Part shown: positions 40,992-50,292 of the stretch, in pieces | How positions within the stretch are numbered: position 1 is the stretch's first letter | How the letters are laid out: each line of letters opens with the position of its first letter | Source of the DNA: CAWIHS01 sp963836005 | GTDB lineage: Bacteria > Pseudomonadota > Gammaproteobacteria > GRL18 | Assembly (NCBI GenBank): GCA_963836005.1 | Contig: CAWIHS010000004.1 | Location: forward strand, 62,001-126,000 | Length of the DNA: 64,000 nucleotides | Reading direction: 5' to 3' | Made by a program: the position numbers and the translations under genes | The notes under the pieces: generated by a model | What the model saw: only the letters and a program-made list of their open reading frames with translations | The model's database searches: none | What the model was told of the DNA's origin: nothing

Positions 40992-41404
40992 ACCTATCGG
41001 CCTTTGTCAGGTTCTATATTACAAAATTTATAATGCTCACCCACAGCTCTATTTAATAGCCTGGCAGGTGAGGCAGGCTGTTTTTCGTCTGACCCGACTA
41101 CGTATATAAAGATCGTACCAGAGAAAATATCGGTTTTCGCAGCGTTAACTCGAGTCAGGGATCGTTTAAGTTATTTTTTAGTGACTATTTTGTATTCTAA
41201 TTTTTTGAAATAGTTACAAAATTAATTACGAAAAGTTATTTTCAGAAAAAAAATAACTGTTTTAAGCAAACTTTACAAGTTGTTTTCTTGCCTATATTAA
41301 ATACAGCGACCTGGATCTAATTTCTGTAAAATTATAATTCAGGGTTAAATTTATGTATTGCAGAAATAAGGACCAGTTTATAGAACAAATTCACATTTAT
41401 ATGG
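40992..41404. other. non-coding stretch with hairpin and promoter-like sequence
   Basis: AGTTATTTT (41234-41242) and AAAATAACT (41250-41258) form a perfect 9-bp hairpin. TTTACA at 41272 and TATTAA at 41295 have 17-bp spacing. They could drive a small RNA toward the end of the PfkB gene on the opposite strand. No protein gene is convincing here. Confidence 0.3.
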
Positions 41405-42274
41405 CTATGGAATCATTAAGTTTGACAGCCCCTGAACAGAACATTTTTTACCCGCTAGCTGGCAGGCAAACAACAACGCCGCGGGTACATCGCAGCGATG
41501 TGAGAATTGATGAATGAGCCCGGCATTAAATACATCTCCGGCACCCAGAGTGTCAACAACCCTGGGCGGAATAAATGCTTTCTGGTGGAAAATTTGTTCA
41601 TTTTTAGCGGCAGTCGTTCCTGCTTCTCCCCAGGCACAAATCAGTGTTTTCAGGGGAAATTGCTGCTTGAATTTATGCAGCAGCTGTTCAGCAGAGTCAA
41701 AACCAGCATGCAGGGCATAGTTTCTGGAAAAAATAATATAATCAGCCAGTGCAATTAATGGTGTTATATTTTCTCTATGCTTTTCAACTTCCAGTGATAT
41801 GGGTAATAGTGGATGGTTTTTTTTACTATGCTGCATCATCTGAACGGTCTGATGCGTATTGCGACCTTCAAAATGAACCCAGTCAAAGCTGGATAAATTA
41901 ATTTTTTTAAATGCTGTAAACCGGTATTCGGCAAGATTTCGATAATGAATAATTGTGCGTGAACCATTGGAGCGGTTTAAAGTAATATACGAAGTAGGGA
42001 CATTACCTGAGGGTAAAATTTCACTGTATTCTATATTTATGTGAAAAGCCCTGAGATCCCTGATAATTAGCTGACTGTCAGGATCATTTGCCAGTGTTCC
42101 TGCCCAGTGGCATTGATGTCCCAGTTGACTTAAAGCAACAGCGGTATTGGCTGCATTACCTCCCCGATACCTGTATTGTCTCAGTGCTCTGACTTCGTCA
42201 TCTTCGTGTGGATAAGACTCGACTGCATTTATGATATCGAGTGTTGCTGTTCCAAGGGTTAAAATATTTGCCAT
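41405..42274 (-). CDS. PfkB-family carbohydrate kinase
   Basis: 289 residues. RYRGGNAANTAVALSQLGH is the first PfkB signature, and VDTLGAGDVFNAGLIH is the second, with catalytic Asp in GAGD. The family phosphorylates sugars or nucleosides with ATP. The closest feel is ketohexokinase/ribokinase-like; the substrate is not clear. The gene lies 10 bp after queG on the same strand, so it is likely co-transcribed with it. Cytoplasmic. Confidence 0.88.
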   Translation of the reverse strand: MANILTLGTATLDIINAVESYPHEDDEVRALRQYRYRGGNAANTAVALSQLGHQCHWAGTLANDPDSQLIIRDLRAFHINIEYSEILPSGNVPTSYITLNRSNGSRTIIHYRNLAEYRFTAFKKINLSSFDWVHFEGRNTHQTVQMMQHSKKNHPLLPISLEVEKHRENITPLIALADYIIFSRNYALHAGFDSAEQLLHKFKQQFPLKTLICAWGEAGTTAAKNEQIFHQKAFIPPRVVDTLGAGDVFNAGLIHQFSHRCDVPAALLFACQLAGKKCSVQGLSNLMIP

Positions 42275-42284
42275 AAGAGGTTAA

Positions 42285-43388
42285 TTAATAAGTTTTTTTA
42301 TCCTGCTCCAGGGCCCACAGTACATGTTCTTTTACTAATTCGGAAGAATGGGACAGTCTGCTGTTCAGTGCTGAGATAATTTCGTCTCTATTGCAGTTTG
42401 TTTGTGTTAAAGCATTGCCTAATGCGACAGCTATATTTCGTAGCCAGGCGTTGTGACCAATGCGGCGAATTGCAGAACCTTCGGTATTGACCAGAAACTC
42501 TGCTTCAGACCAGGCAAACAAGCTGATGAGGTCAGGATTTTTCAGCTGATTTCGAACAAAATAGTCTTTTTCGACAGTTTTCTGGCTAAATCGATTCCAG
42601 GGACAATAAAGCTGGCAATCATCACAGCCATAAATACGATTGCCCATTTTAGCTCTAAGGGGCCGGGGTATAGCCTGTCTGGATTCTATCGTCAAATAGG
42701 AAATGCATAACTTTGAGTCTACAACATACGGTTCAATAATTGCGTCAGTCGGGCAGCTTTGGATGCATTTTTCACAGCTTCCGCAATGGTTCCTGGAGGG
42801 CTTATCAACCGGTAAGGGCAGATTAGTATAGATTTCGCCAATAAAAAACCAGGAGCCTGTCTGTTTTTGCAGTAAGTTTGAATGTTTACCGATCCATCCC
42901 AAACCGGCTTTTTCTGCCAGCGGTTTTTCCAGCACAGGGGCGCTGTCAGTAAAAACACGATAAGTAAATGCACCTGTTTCAGTTTCTATCTGTTTTACCA
43001 GCTGCTGGAGTCTTTTTTTAATGACTTTGTGGTAATCTCTTCCAAGCGCATAGCGGGAAATATAAGCTTTGTTGCTATTTGCCAGTATCCGCAGTGTATG
43101 TTGAGGGTCTTCAGGCAAATAATCCATTCTTGCCGAGATGATGGATATTGTGCCCGGTACGAGCTCAGAGGGACGGGTTCGTTTAAGGCCATGCCGCTGC
43201 ATATAGTCCATTTCACCATGCAGATTTTTTTTCAACCACTGGTTAAAATAAAGTTCAGCTTTGCTTAAGTCGGTATCAGAGATACCTATTTGCTGAAAAC
43301 CCAGAGCTTTTCCCCAGATTTTTATTTTGCTAACCAGTTCAAGGAGTAGTTCAGAGTCTGACCTGGAGGTATTATTTGTCAACGTCAT
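42285..43388 (-). CDS. queG: epoxyqueuosine reductase
   Basis: 367 residues. QueG reduces epoxyqueuosine in tRNA to queuosine, the last step of the pathway, using a cobalamin and two 4Fe-4S clusters. Two ferredoxin-like motifs are seen: CGSCEKCIQSCP and YGCDDCQLYCPWN. The N-terminal DUF1730 region (AKLMDYMQRH-like: HGEMDYMQRHGLKR) and FTDSAPVLEK carry the cobalamin pocket and catalytic Asp. The C-terminal 60 residues resemble a HEAT-like repeat. It is divergent from tsaE, with only 16 bp between start codons, a common arrangement. Confidence 0.95.
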   Translation of the reverse strand: MTLTNNTSRSDSELLLELVSKIKIWGKALGFQQIGISDTDLSKAELYFNQWLKKNLHGEMDYMQRHGLKRTRPSELVPGTISIISARMDYLPEDPQHTLRILANSNKAYISRYALGRDYHKVIKKRLQQLVKQIETETGAFTYRVFTDSAPVLEKPLAEKAGLGWIGKHSNLLQKQTGSWFFIGEIYTNLPLPVDKPSRNHCGSCEKCIQSCPTDAIIEPYVVDSKLCISYLTIESRQAIPRPLRAKMGNRIYGCDDCQLYCPWNRFSQKTVEKDYFVRNQLKNPDLISLFAWSEAEFLVNTEGSAIRRIGHNAWLRNIAVALGNALTQTNCNRDEIISALNSRLSHSSELVKEHVLWALEQDKKTY

Positions 43389-43404
43389 TCAATACAATAG
43401 GATT

Positions 43405-43941
43405 ATGAGTGAATTCAATTTACAGATTATAGATGAAGAAGCGATGGCCAGACTAGGTAAATTTATCGCAGAAAGTCTTTATACAGGCAGTATTATCTAT
43501 CTTGAAGGTGATCTGGGTGCAGGTAAAACAACCCTGGTCAGAGGAATTTTAAGAGCACTAGGCCATCACGGTGTAGTAAAAAGTCCTACATTTACGGTTG
43601 TAGAGCCATATAGTGTTGAGCAAGCTAGCATTAAGGTCTATAATAATAATAAATCTCGAAATAGTAATAGGAATAGAATCTATCATTTTGATCTTTATCG
43701 GTTAATTGATCCTGAAGAATTGGAATATTTGGGCATCCGGGATTATCTGGACGGAGCCGCTATTGCCTTGATAGAGTGGCCTGAAAAAGGCCAGGGTATA
43801 TTACCCGTAGCTGATTTGAGTATTTCTATTATTCACCAGAAGCAGGGCAGAAAGGTTGGTTTTAAAGCTCATAGTGATAAAGGCGTTTCTATATTAAGCA
43901 GCCTTTTTAAGCACTACAATAAAGGGGCCTGGCAAACATAA
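43405..43941 (+). CDS. tsaE: tRNA t6A-synthesis ATPase TsaE, with an Asn/Ser-rich insertion
   Basis: 178 residues from the ATG at 43405 (AGGA just upstream; longer frame rejected because it overlaps queG). TsaE helps TsaB/TsaD make threonylcarbamoyl-adenosine in tRNAs. Walker A is GDLGAGKTTLV (35-45), followed by SPTFTVVEPY and YHFDLYRL. Between the last two lies a 20-residue insertion (about 71-91) rich in Asn, Ser and Arg (NNNKSRNSNRNR) that most TsaE proteins lack; it probably forms a surface loop. It heads the amiC-mutL-miaA-hfq block. Confidence 0.92.
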   Translation: MSEFNLQIIDEEAMARLGKFIAESLYTGSIIYLEGDLGAGKTTLVRGILRALGHHGVVKSPTFTVVEPYSVEQASIKVYNNNKSRNSNRNRIYHFDLYRLIDPEELEYLGIRDYLDGAAIALIEWPEKGQGILPVADLSISIIHQKQGRKVGFKAHSDKGVSILSSLFKHYNKGAWQT

Positions 43942-44043
43942 TTTGCATACCCCTTAACTGTAAATGAATAAGCACTAAATGAATTAGCACTAAAAATAGA
44001 GTAGAGGGTATATTAAATACCCCAGACGAAGCAGGTATTTGTT

Positions 44044-45387
44044 ATGCAAAAAATATTTTCAGTGATTATACTGCTGTTATTATTGGCGAACACTCTTGAA
44101 GCTTCAGTGTCCCAGGTAAAGGGACTGCGGATGTGGGCTTCTCCTGAGTCAACTCGCCTGGTGATTGATCTGTCTAAATCTGTGGAGCATAGCCTTTCCT
44201 ATCTGACAGAACCAGATCGCGTGGTTATTGACGTTAAAAATGTCAGCTTAAATCAAAGTTTGTCAGGTTCAGAATACAAAAAAGGCGTCATCAAAGATAT
44301 ACGCAGCGCGCGTAAAAGTAATAATGACCTGCGCCTGGTGCTGGACTTGAATAGCCAGGTCCGCCCGAAAAGTTTTTTACTCAAACCCAATAGTCAATAT
44401 AAGCATCATCGCCTGGTCATTGATCTGACCATGAGCGGAAAATCAGCTGCGGTTACCCCTAAAGCTGTTAAAAGTGTTAACAGTTCAGAAAAAAGAGATA
44501 TTATTGTTGCAATTGACGCCGGACATGGTGGTGAAGACCCGGGAGCAACAGGTCGAAAGGGAACCCGGGAAAAAGATATTGTGCTGCAGATTGCCCGCAG
44601 ACTCAGGGATCTGGTCAATAAAAAGCCCGGCATGAAAGCGGTTATGATCCGTGATGGAGACTACTATATCAGTTTACGCGGACGAACCAGAAAAGCACGC
44701 GAGGCTAATGCAGATATTTTTATTTCCATTCATGCAGATGCTTTTAAAAATTCTAAAGCCCGTGGTGCTTCTGTGTTTATTCTTTCTTCACGAGGAGCTT
44801 CAAGTGAAGCGGCTAAATGGCTGGCCAAAAAGGAAAATCAGGCCGATCTGGTTGGCGGCGTGAGCCTTGATGATAAGGATGACATGCTTGCCAGGTTACT
44901 GCTGGATCTGTCCCAGACAGCCACTATTGAAGCCAGTGACAGCGTGGCATCCCGAGTGATGACCGGTTTAAAAAAAGTAGGTCAGACACATAAAAACAGG
45001 GTTGAACGTGCAGGTTTCGTAGTGTTAAAATCACCGGATATTCCATCTCTGTTAGTTGAAACAGGTTTTATTTCCAATTCAAAAGAAGAAAAACTCTTAA
45101 AATCCGCTACCTACCAGAAAAAATTGGCCAAAGCCATACTGGTCGGGGTGGACGATTATTTCAAACGCTATCCTCTGCCAGGAAGTGTTTATGCTAAAAA
45201 AACCACGCTTAAGCCTTCAAACATGAATGTTGCATCTGGAAATATAACCCATAAAGTAGTTCGGGGTGACACTTTGTCGGGTTTGTCCAAACGTTATCAG
45301 ATCAGTATCTCGCGTATCAAACAAATGAACCGTATTGAAAATGATACCTTGCATCTGGGTAAAGTGATCACCATCCCCGGCTCATAA
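44044..45387 (+). CDS. amiC: N-acetylmuramoyl-L-alanine amidase with AMIN and LysM domains
   Basis: 447 residues. The signal peptide (about 1-20) sends it to the periplasm, where it splits septal peptidoglycan during division. The AMIN domain (about 22-135) targets the septum. The Amidase_3 domain (about 155-375) has zinc ligands in AIDAGHGGEDPGATG, REKDI, SIHADAF and the catalytic Glu in LLVETGFISN. A C-terminal LysM (about 400-445, HKVVRGDTLSGLSKRY) binds the wall. AmiB/AmiC naming is uncertain; the LysM is AmiB-like. Between tsaE and mutL, a standard order. Confidence 0.94.
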   Translation: MQKIFSVIILLLLLANTLEASVSQVKGLRMWASPESTRLVIDLSKSVEHSLSYLTEPDRVVIDVKNVSLNQSLSGSEYKKGVIKDIRSARKSNNDLRLVLDLNSQVRPKSFLLKPNSQYKHHRLVIDLTMSGKSAAVTPKAVKSVNSSEKRDIIVAIDAGHGGEDPGATGRKGTREKDIVLQIARRLRDLVNKKPGMKAVMIRDGDYYISLRGRTRKAREANADIFISIHADAFKNSKARGASVFILSSRGASSEAAKWLAKKENQADLVGGVSLDDKDDMLARLLLDLSQTATIEASDSVASRVMTGLKKVGQTHKNRVERAGFVVLKSPDIPSLLVETGFISNSKEEKLLKSATYQKKLAKAILVGVDDYFKRYPLPGSVYAKKTTLKPSNMNVASGNITHKVVRGDTLSGLSKRYQISISRIKQMNRIENDTLHLGKVITIPGS

Positions 45388-45404
45388 TCAACTATATAGG
45401 GAAA

Positions 45405-47462
45405 ATGCCAGCTCAAACCATAGCTACGACAAGGATCAAAACCCTCAGTCTGCAACTGGCAAACCAGATTGCTGCAGGTGAAGTCGTTGATCGCCCGGCA
45501 TCTGTGGTCAAGGAATTACTGGAAAATGCAATTGATGCTGGTGCAGATCAAATCAATATTGAAATTGAACAGGGCGGTTCAAGCTTAATTCGTATTTCTG
45601 ACAACGGGCATGGCATTGTCAAACAGGACCTGGGTCTGGCTGTAACACGCTATGCAACCAGTAAACTAGATACCTTATCCCAACTGGAACAGGTAAATAG
45701 CCTTGGGTTTCGAGGGGAAGCTCTGGCCAGTATCAGTTCAGTTTCACGTTTGTCGATAAAGAGCCGTAGTGCTGATGCAGATCGGGCATGGATGATCGAC
45801 ACAGGTACTGACAATGATTTTACCAATTACTTTGCAGAGCCTGAGCCAGCATCCCATACTCAGGGAACAACCATAGAAGTCAGGGATCTGTTTTTTAATA
45901 CACCCGCCAGGCGCAAGTTTCTTCGGACTATGAAAACAGAGTTTCGTCATATTGATGAGATGATGAAACGACTTGCTTTAAGCCGTTTTAATATTACTTT
46001 TAAACTGACGCATAACAATAAAATAGTCAGGCATCTGCCCAAAGCTGTTACTGAAAAGGCCATCCTGCAGCGGATCAGTAAACTATTATCTCCGGACTTT
46101 ATTCAGCATGCTCATCGTGTTGACTTTTCGATGAAAAATTTCACCCAAACCGGACCTCTGCGTCTCTGGGGTTGGGTCGCAAGTCCGGCACTCAAACATA
46201 AACAGGCTGACTGGCAGCTGTTTTATGTCAATGGGCGCTATATTCGCGATAAACTGGTTAATCATGCTTTGCGCCAGGTTTACCAACATTTGCTGCTCAA
46301 AGAAACATATCCTGCCTATTTGCTTTATCTGGAAATTGATCCGGCTCAAATTGATGTAAATGTCCATCCCACCAAACATGAAGTGCGTTTCAGACAAACC
46401 CGGCTGGTGCATGATTTCATATACAGTGCCTTGAATCAGGCGCTGACTCTGGACAACAATGGAAACTTTACCTATATTGAGGAAAATGATTCCGGGCATG
46501 CAATGACCGACAATTCAGCAGCTGGATTAGAGCCATCAGCTGGATTAGAGCCATCAGCTGGATTAGAGCCATCAGCTGGAATAAAGCCATCAGCTGGAAT
46601 AAAGCCAACTGCAATGGTTGAGTCAGGGGAATGCCTGGTAAACAGCTTACTGAATGCTGATGACACCGCTACCCAGAGGCAAATTCCTGTCCGCGGCACT
46701 GCGTATCCCGCAAATAAAGGTATTGCTGAACAGGCAGAGTATTATAACCGTTTTACACACTCAGGCCGTTTTTCTTCTGCCGGAACTGATAAGCTCAACA
46801 GCAATGAAGTTAATGAGCAGTTACAGGGTTTAAAAGTACTATATAAGGATAAATCCAGATCCTCTTCACTGGAACAGGCAGAAAAAACCTTCTTTGGAGA
46901 GTTTCTGGGCTGCTTTGAGGATCAATATATTCTCACCCGGCATAACGAATGTTTATATATTATAGATATAGATAAAGCGTTAGCAATTATTTTTGACCGA
47001 ATGTTTGCGCCGGGGCGCAAAAAGACAATTTTAATTCCGCAATCGGTCTCATTGCCAGCTGCACAACTGCAGCAGTTATTATCCAATCAGCTGCTTTTAT
47101 CCCGGTGGGGAATGGAACTCAGTCAAATTAGCCCGGAGGCTTTGCTGTTCAGGACATTACCGGATATAGCGTTTATCATGCCCGGTGAAATTAATCCTGA
47201 CCGGTTTATACAGTCCTGGCAACTGGTGATGCCTGAGAATGAGCTTGAAGCTGGCCAGCAGGATAAATTCTATCCGCTGTTTAAGCAAAGTTTAAAATCT
47301 TCATTGTCACTGCCTGCAAGGGCAACAGAGGATTTATTAACTATCATTCGGCAACTGGAAAGAATTGTTACTAACGACAGGTCTTTAGAAAATCGACAGG
47401 CTGAACAGAAAATCTGGGTTGTTATCGAGCGGCAGCAGATCATGACCCTGTTTAATCAATAG
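45405..47462 (+). CDS. mutL: DNA mismatch-repair protein MutL (non-endonuclease type) with repeat linker
   Basis: 685 residues. The N-terminal GHKL ATPase has ELLENAIDAGAD, ISDNGHGI and GFRGEALASI; the transducer domain follows to about 335. The linker (about 340-490) contains five six-residue repeats (AGLEPS x3, AGIKPS, AGIKPT). The C-terminal dimer domain (from LGCFEDQYILTRHNECLYII) lacks the DQHAxxExxxxE metal motif of endonuclease MutLs, so it resembles the E. coli type that works with MutH. AGGGAAA precedes the ATG. It starts 17 bp after amiC. Confidence 0.95.
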   Translation: MPAQTIATTRIKTLSLQLANQIAAGEVVDRPASVVKELLENAIDAGADQINIEIEQGGSSLIRISDNGHGIVKQDLGLAVTRYATSKLDTLSQLEQVNSLGFRGEALASISSVSRLSIKSRSADADRAWMIDTGTDNDFTNYFAEPEPASHTQGTTIEVRDLFFNTPARRKFLRTMKTEFRHIDEMMKRLALSRFNITFKLTHNNKIVRHLPKAVTEKAILQRISKLLSPDFIQHAHRVDFSMKNFTQTGPLRLWGWVASPALKHKQADWQLFYVNGRYIRDKLVNHALRQVYQHLLLKETYPAYLLYLEIDPAQIDVNVHPTKHEVRFRQTRLVHDFIYSALNQALTLDNNGNFTYIEENDSGHAMTDNSAAGLEPSAGLEPSAGLEPSAGIKPSAGIKPTAMVESGECLVNSLLNADDTATQRQIPVRGTAYPANKGIAEQAEYYNRFTHSGRFSSAGTDKLNSNEVNEQLQGLKVLYKDKSRSSSLEQAEKTFFGEFLGCFEDQYILTRHNECLYIIDIDKALAIIFDRMFAPGRKKTILIPQSVSLPAAQLQQLLSNQLLLSRWGMELSQISPEALLFRTLPDIAFIMPGEINPDRFIQSWQLVMPENELEAGQQDKFYPLFKQSLKSSLSLPARATEDLLTIIRQLERIVTNDRSLENRQAEQKIWVVIERQQIMTLFNQ
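46521..46610 (+). repeat. 18-bp tandem repeat in mutL, five units
   Basis: The unit GCTGGATTAGAGCCATCA occurs three times exactly (46521-46574), then GCTGGAATAAAGCCATCA and GCTGGAATAAAGCCAACT. In-frame changes in copy number would alter linker length without breaking the gene. Confidence 0.9.
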
Positions 47463-47529
47463 TGTTTTTTTCAGGCAAGCGCTTTTGCTGTTTTTTAAAC
47501 GCACAATAGATCATACCAACTAGGGCTGA

Positions 47530-48465
47530 ATGAACAAACGACCTTCCGCCATTTTCATTATGGGGCCCACTGCTGCTGGTAAGACTGACCTCGCCATCAG
47601 GCTGGTGCAAAACTATCCGCTTGAAATAATCAGTGTTGATTCGGCGCAGGTGTATAGAGGCATGGATATTGGCACTGCTAAACCTTCTGCTGCTGAATTG
47701 TCACTCGCTCCCCACCGCCTTATCGATATTCGTGATCCGTCCGATGCTTACTCTTCAGCAAGTTTCAGACGGGATGCCTTAAGTGCAATGAAAGAAATTC
47801 ATGCCGAGGGTAAAATACCTTTGCTGGTGGGCGGCAGCATGCTTTATCATCGCAGCCTGCTTTACGGCTTATCCGAGTTGCCTGCGGCAGATGCAGCCGT
47901 TCGATCTAGACTGACCGCATTATTATATGATAAAGGTAAACTGTATCTGCACCAGCAATTAGAGAAAATCGATCCGCTTGCCGCGCAACGAATTCATCCC
48001 AATGATCCGCAACGGGTACAGCGCGCGCTGGAGGTCTATGAATTGACCGGTAAATGTCTGACTGAGCTGCAAAATGAAAACAAATCACAGTCTCTGCCGT
48101 GGACCAGCTACAAAATAATAGTTGCACCGGCTTCAAGAAGCTTGTTACGTGAACGTATTGCTTTGCGTTTTCATCAAATGATAGAGTTTGGCTTTATCGA
48201 AGAAGTGAGCAGGCTTTATCAGCGTGACGATCTGGATTTGAGCATGCCATCTATGCGGGCCGTGGGTTATCGCCAGGTTTGGGAACATTTACAGGGAAAA
48301 ATGACTAAAGATGAAATGATTGAGCGCGGTATTACTGCTTCCCGGCAGTTTGCTAAACGCCAAATGACCTGGTTAAAACAGGAACAGAATGTACTCTGGA
48401 TCGATACTGAACAGCAGGAGAAATTTCAGCAGGCCTTGAAATATCTTGCTCCGATCCTTAACTAG
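47530..48465 (+). CDS. miaA: tRNA dimethylallyltransferase
   Basis: 311 residues. MiaA adds dimethylallyl to A37 of tRNAs that read UNN codons. The P-loop GPTAAGKTDLAIRL is at 12-25, then SVDSAQVYRGMDIGTAKP (catalytic Asp region), GGSMLYHRSLLYGL and the C-terminal RQFAKRQMTWLK. It lies between mutL and hfq, conserved in gammaproteobacteria. A 67-bp gap follows mutL. Confidence 0.97.
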   Translation: MNKRPSAIFIMGPTAAGKTDLAIRLVQNYPLEIISVDSAQVYRGMDIGTAKPSAAELSLAPHRLIDIRDPSDAYSSASFRRDALSAMKEIHAEGKIPLLVGGSMLYHRSLLYGLSELPAADAAVRSRLTALLYDKGKLYLHQQLEKIDPLAAQRIHPNDPQRVQRALEVYELTGKCLTELQNENKSQSLPWTSYKIIVAPASRSLLRERIALRFHQMIEFGFIEEVSRLYQRDDLDLSMPSMRAVGYRQVWEHLQGKMTKDEMIERGITASRQFAKRQMTWLKQEQNVLWIDTEQQEKFQQALKYLAPILN

Positions 48466-48586
48466 TTAATACTGCTTATGTATACATGCCGCGTAATATA
48501 TTTTAGAATGTATGTTTTTGCTTTGAGCCTGTGGTTTTTTGGCATTTAAGGTAACACTATAATGATAATAAATTGGGAGAATAATC

Positions 48587-48829
48587 ATGAGTAAAGGGCA
48601 GGCCTTACAAGACCCTTATTTGAATGTTTTACGAAAAGAGCGTATTCCTGTGTCAATCTATCTGGTAAACGGTATCAAACTACAGGGGCAGGTGGAATCT
48701 TTTGACCAGTTTGTCATTTTATTGAAAAACACGGTTAGCCAAATGGTCTACAAGCATGCCATATCAACAGTAGTACCCGCACGTAATGTCAAATTGATTG
48801 CTGATGATACACATGGTGACAAAGACTAA
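48587..48829 (+). CDS. hfq: RNA chaperone Hfq
   Basis: 80 residues. The Sm1 and Sm2 motifs are intact (LQDPYLNVLRKERIPVSIYL, NTVSQMVYKHAISTVVP), with the proximal-face YKHAIS. It forms a hexamer that pairs small RNAs with mRNAs. The C-terminal tail is very short (ADDTHGDKD), compared with the longer tail in enterobacteria. GGGAG stands nine bases before the ATG. The 120 bp between miaA and hfq may carry its own promoter. Confidence 0.97.
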   Translation: MSKGQALQDPYLNVLRKERIPVSIYLVNGIKLQGQVESFDQFVILLKNTVSQMVYKHAISTVVPARNVKLIADDTHGDKD

Positions 48830-48861
48830 GATTAATAATCGCCTTTCAGGAAATTATCCGT

Positions 48862-50181
48862 TTGTCTTTTTTTGAACGTCCGGGGAGCGGTGAACGAGCC
48901 GTTCTGGTGCATATCGATTTTCCTGTTAATCGAACAAATATTAACGGCAGTGCTGCAAACTCTGAAGCCCTGGCGGAATTTTATGATCTGGTTCTGTCGG
49001 CAGGTGCAGAATCGTTAACCATTATTAAGGGAAATCGTCAACGCCCTGAAGCAAAATATTTTGTGGGTACCGGTAAGGCGCAGGAGATAAAAGATGCAGT
49101 AAATGCCTATGATGCTGAACTGGTTTTAATAAATCATACTCTTTCTCCGGCCCAGGAACGAAATCTGGAAAGCTTTTTGGAATGCCGGGTTTTAGACAGG
49201 ACGGGTCTGATCCTGGATATCTTTGCTCAAAGAGCACGTTCACATGAAGGTAAATTGCAGGTTGAACTGGCTCAATTGAGTCATATGTCTACCCGACTGG
49301 TACGAGGCTGGACCCACCTGGAAAGGCAAAAAGGCGGTATAGGGCTGCGCGGACCCGGAGAAACACAATTAGAAACTGACCGGCGTTTGCTGTCAGTACG
49401 TATAAAACAACTGCGGCGCCGTCTGGATAAAGTGCGTAAACAACGTGAACAAAGCAGACGTTCACGGCAACGAGCTGAATTGCCTACAGTTTCTCTGGTG
49501 GGTTATACCAATGCGGGAAAATCCACCTTGTTCAATCGTTTGACTGAAGCGTCCGTGTATGTTGCAGATCAATTGTTCGCAACCCTGGATCCGACTCTCA
49601 GGCGGTTAGAATTGCCCGGTAATCAGGCCATGGTACTGGCTGATACGGTTGGATTCATCAGTGACTTACCTCACGATCTGGTAGAGGCTTTTCATGCTAC
49701 TTTGCTTGAAACGCGTGAAGCTGATTTATTATTGCATATCATTGATGCTCACACGGATAACCGGCAGAAACATAAAGCTGAAGTTGATGCTGTGCTGAAA
49801 CAGGTGGGTGCGCAGAAGACTCCTCAATTGCATGTCTACAACAAGGTTGACCTGCTTGAGGGACAGCAGCCCAGAATTGAAAGAGACGCCGATGGGAAAA
49901 TTTTAGCTGTCTGGCTTTCAGCAATGGAAAATAATGGGCTGGATCTACTGTTACAGGCGATGGCGGAATTTTTCACCCGGGATCGATTGCAGCAATGGTT
50001 AAGAATTCCGCCGGCTTCCGGCCAGTGGCATTCGATCCTGCATAATGAGGTAGACATTCTTGATGAACATTACGCGGAGAATGGAGACTGGATGGTGCTG
50101 ATAGAATGCTCGACGAGGCAATGTGAAAAACTGCAAAAGCGCCCTGATTACAATGAACTTATTATCACAAACTGTTCATAA
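48862..50181 (+). CDS. hflX: ribosome-associated GTPase HflX
   Basis: 439 residues. HflX is a GTPase that splits stalled ribosomes after stress. The N-terminal HflX domain has KYFVGTGKAQEIKDA, and the GTPase domain has GYTNAGKSTLFNRL (G1), LADTVGFI (G3) and NKVDLLE (G4). GIGLRGPGETQLETDRR is the family linker motif. It begins with TTG, about ten bases after AGGAAA, 32 bp downstream of hfq. Order hfq-hflX-hflK-hflC matches enterobacteria. Confidence 0.95.
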   Translation: MSFFERPGSGERAVLVHIDFPVNRTNINGSAANSEALAEFYDLVLSAGAESLTIIKGNRQRPEAKYFVGTGKAQEIKDAVNAYDAELVLINHTLSPAQERNLESFLECRVLDRTGLILDIFAQRARSHEGKLQVELAQLSHMSTRLVRGWTHLERQKGGIGLRGPGETQLETDRRLLSVRIKQLRRRLDKVRKQREQSRRSRQRAELPTVSLVGYTNAGKSTLFNRLTEASVYVADQLFATLDPTLRRLELPGNQAMVLADTVGFISDLPHDLVEAFHATLLETREADLLLHIIDAHTDNRQKHKAEVDAVLKQVGAQKTPQLHVYNKVDLLEGQQPRIERDADGKILAVWLSAMENNGLDLLLQAMAEFFTRDRLQQWLRIPPASGQWHSILHNEVDILDEHYAENGDWMVLIECSTRQCEKLQKRPDYNELIITNCS

Positions 50182-50292
50182 TGTTATGATGGTAATATAA
50201 TCGATCTGACAAGTGATTCAGGTTGAATATAACATTCAAAACTTAAGTTGAAATGATATTGCATTTTCTGAATTTAAAATACGGAGTATTAA

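Noticed and set aside
41353..41517. Plus-strand frame beginning MYCRNKDQFIEQ
   Set aside because: Its second half is antisense to the PfkB kinase C-terminus; no ribosome site.
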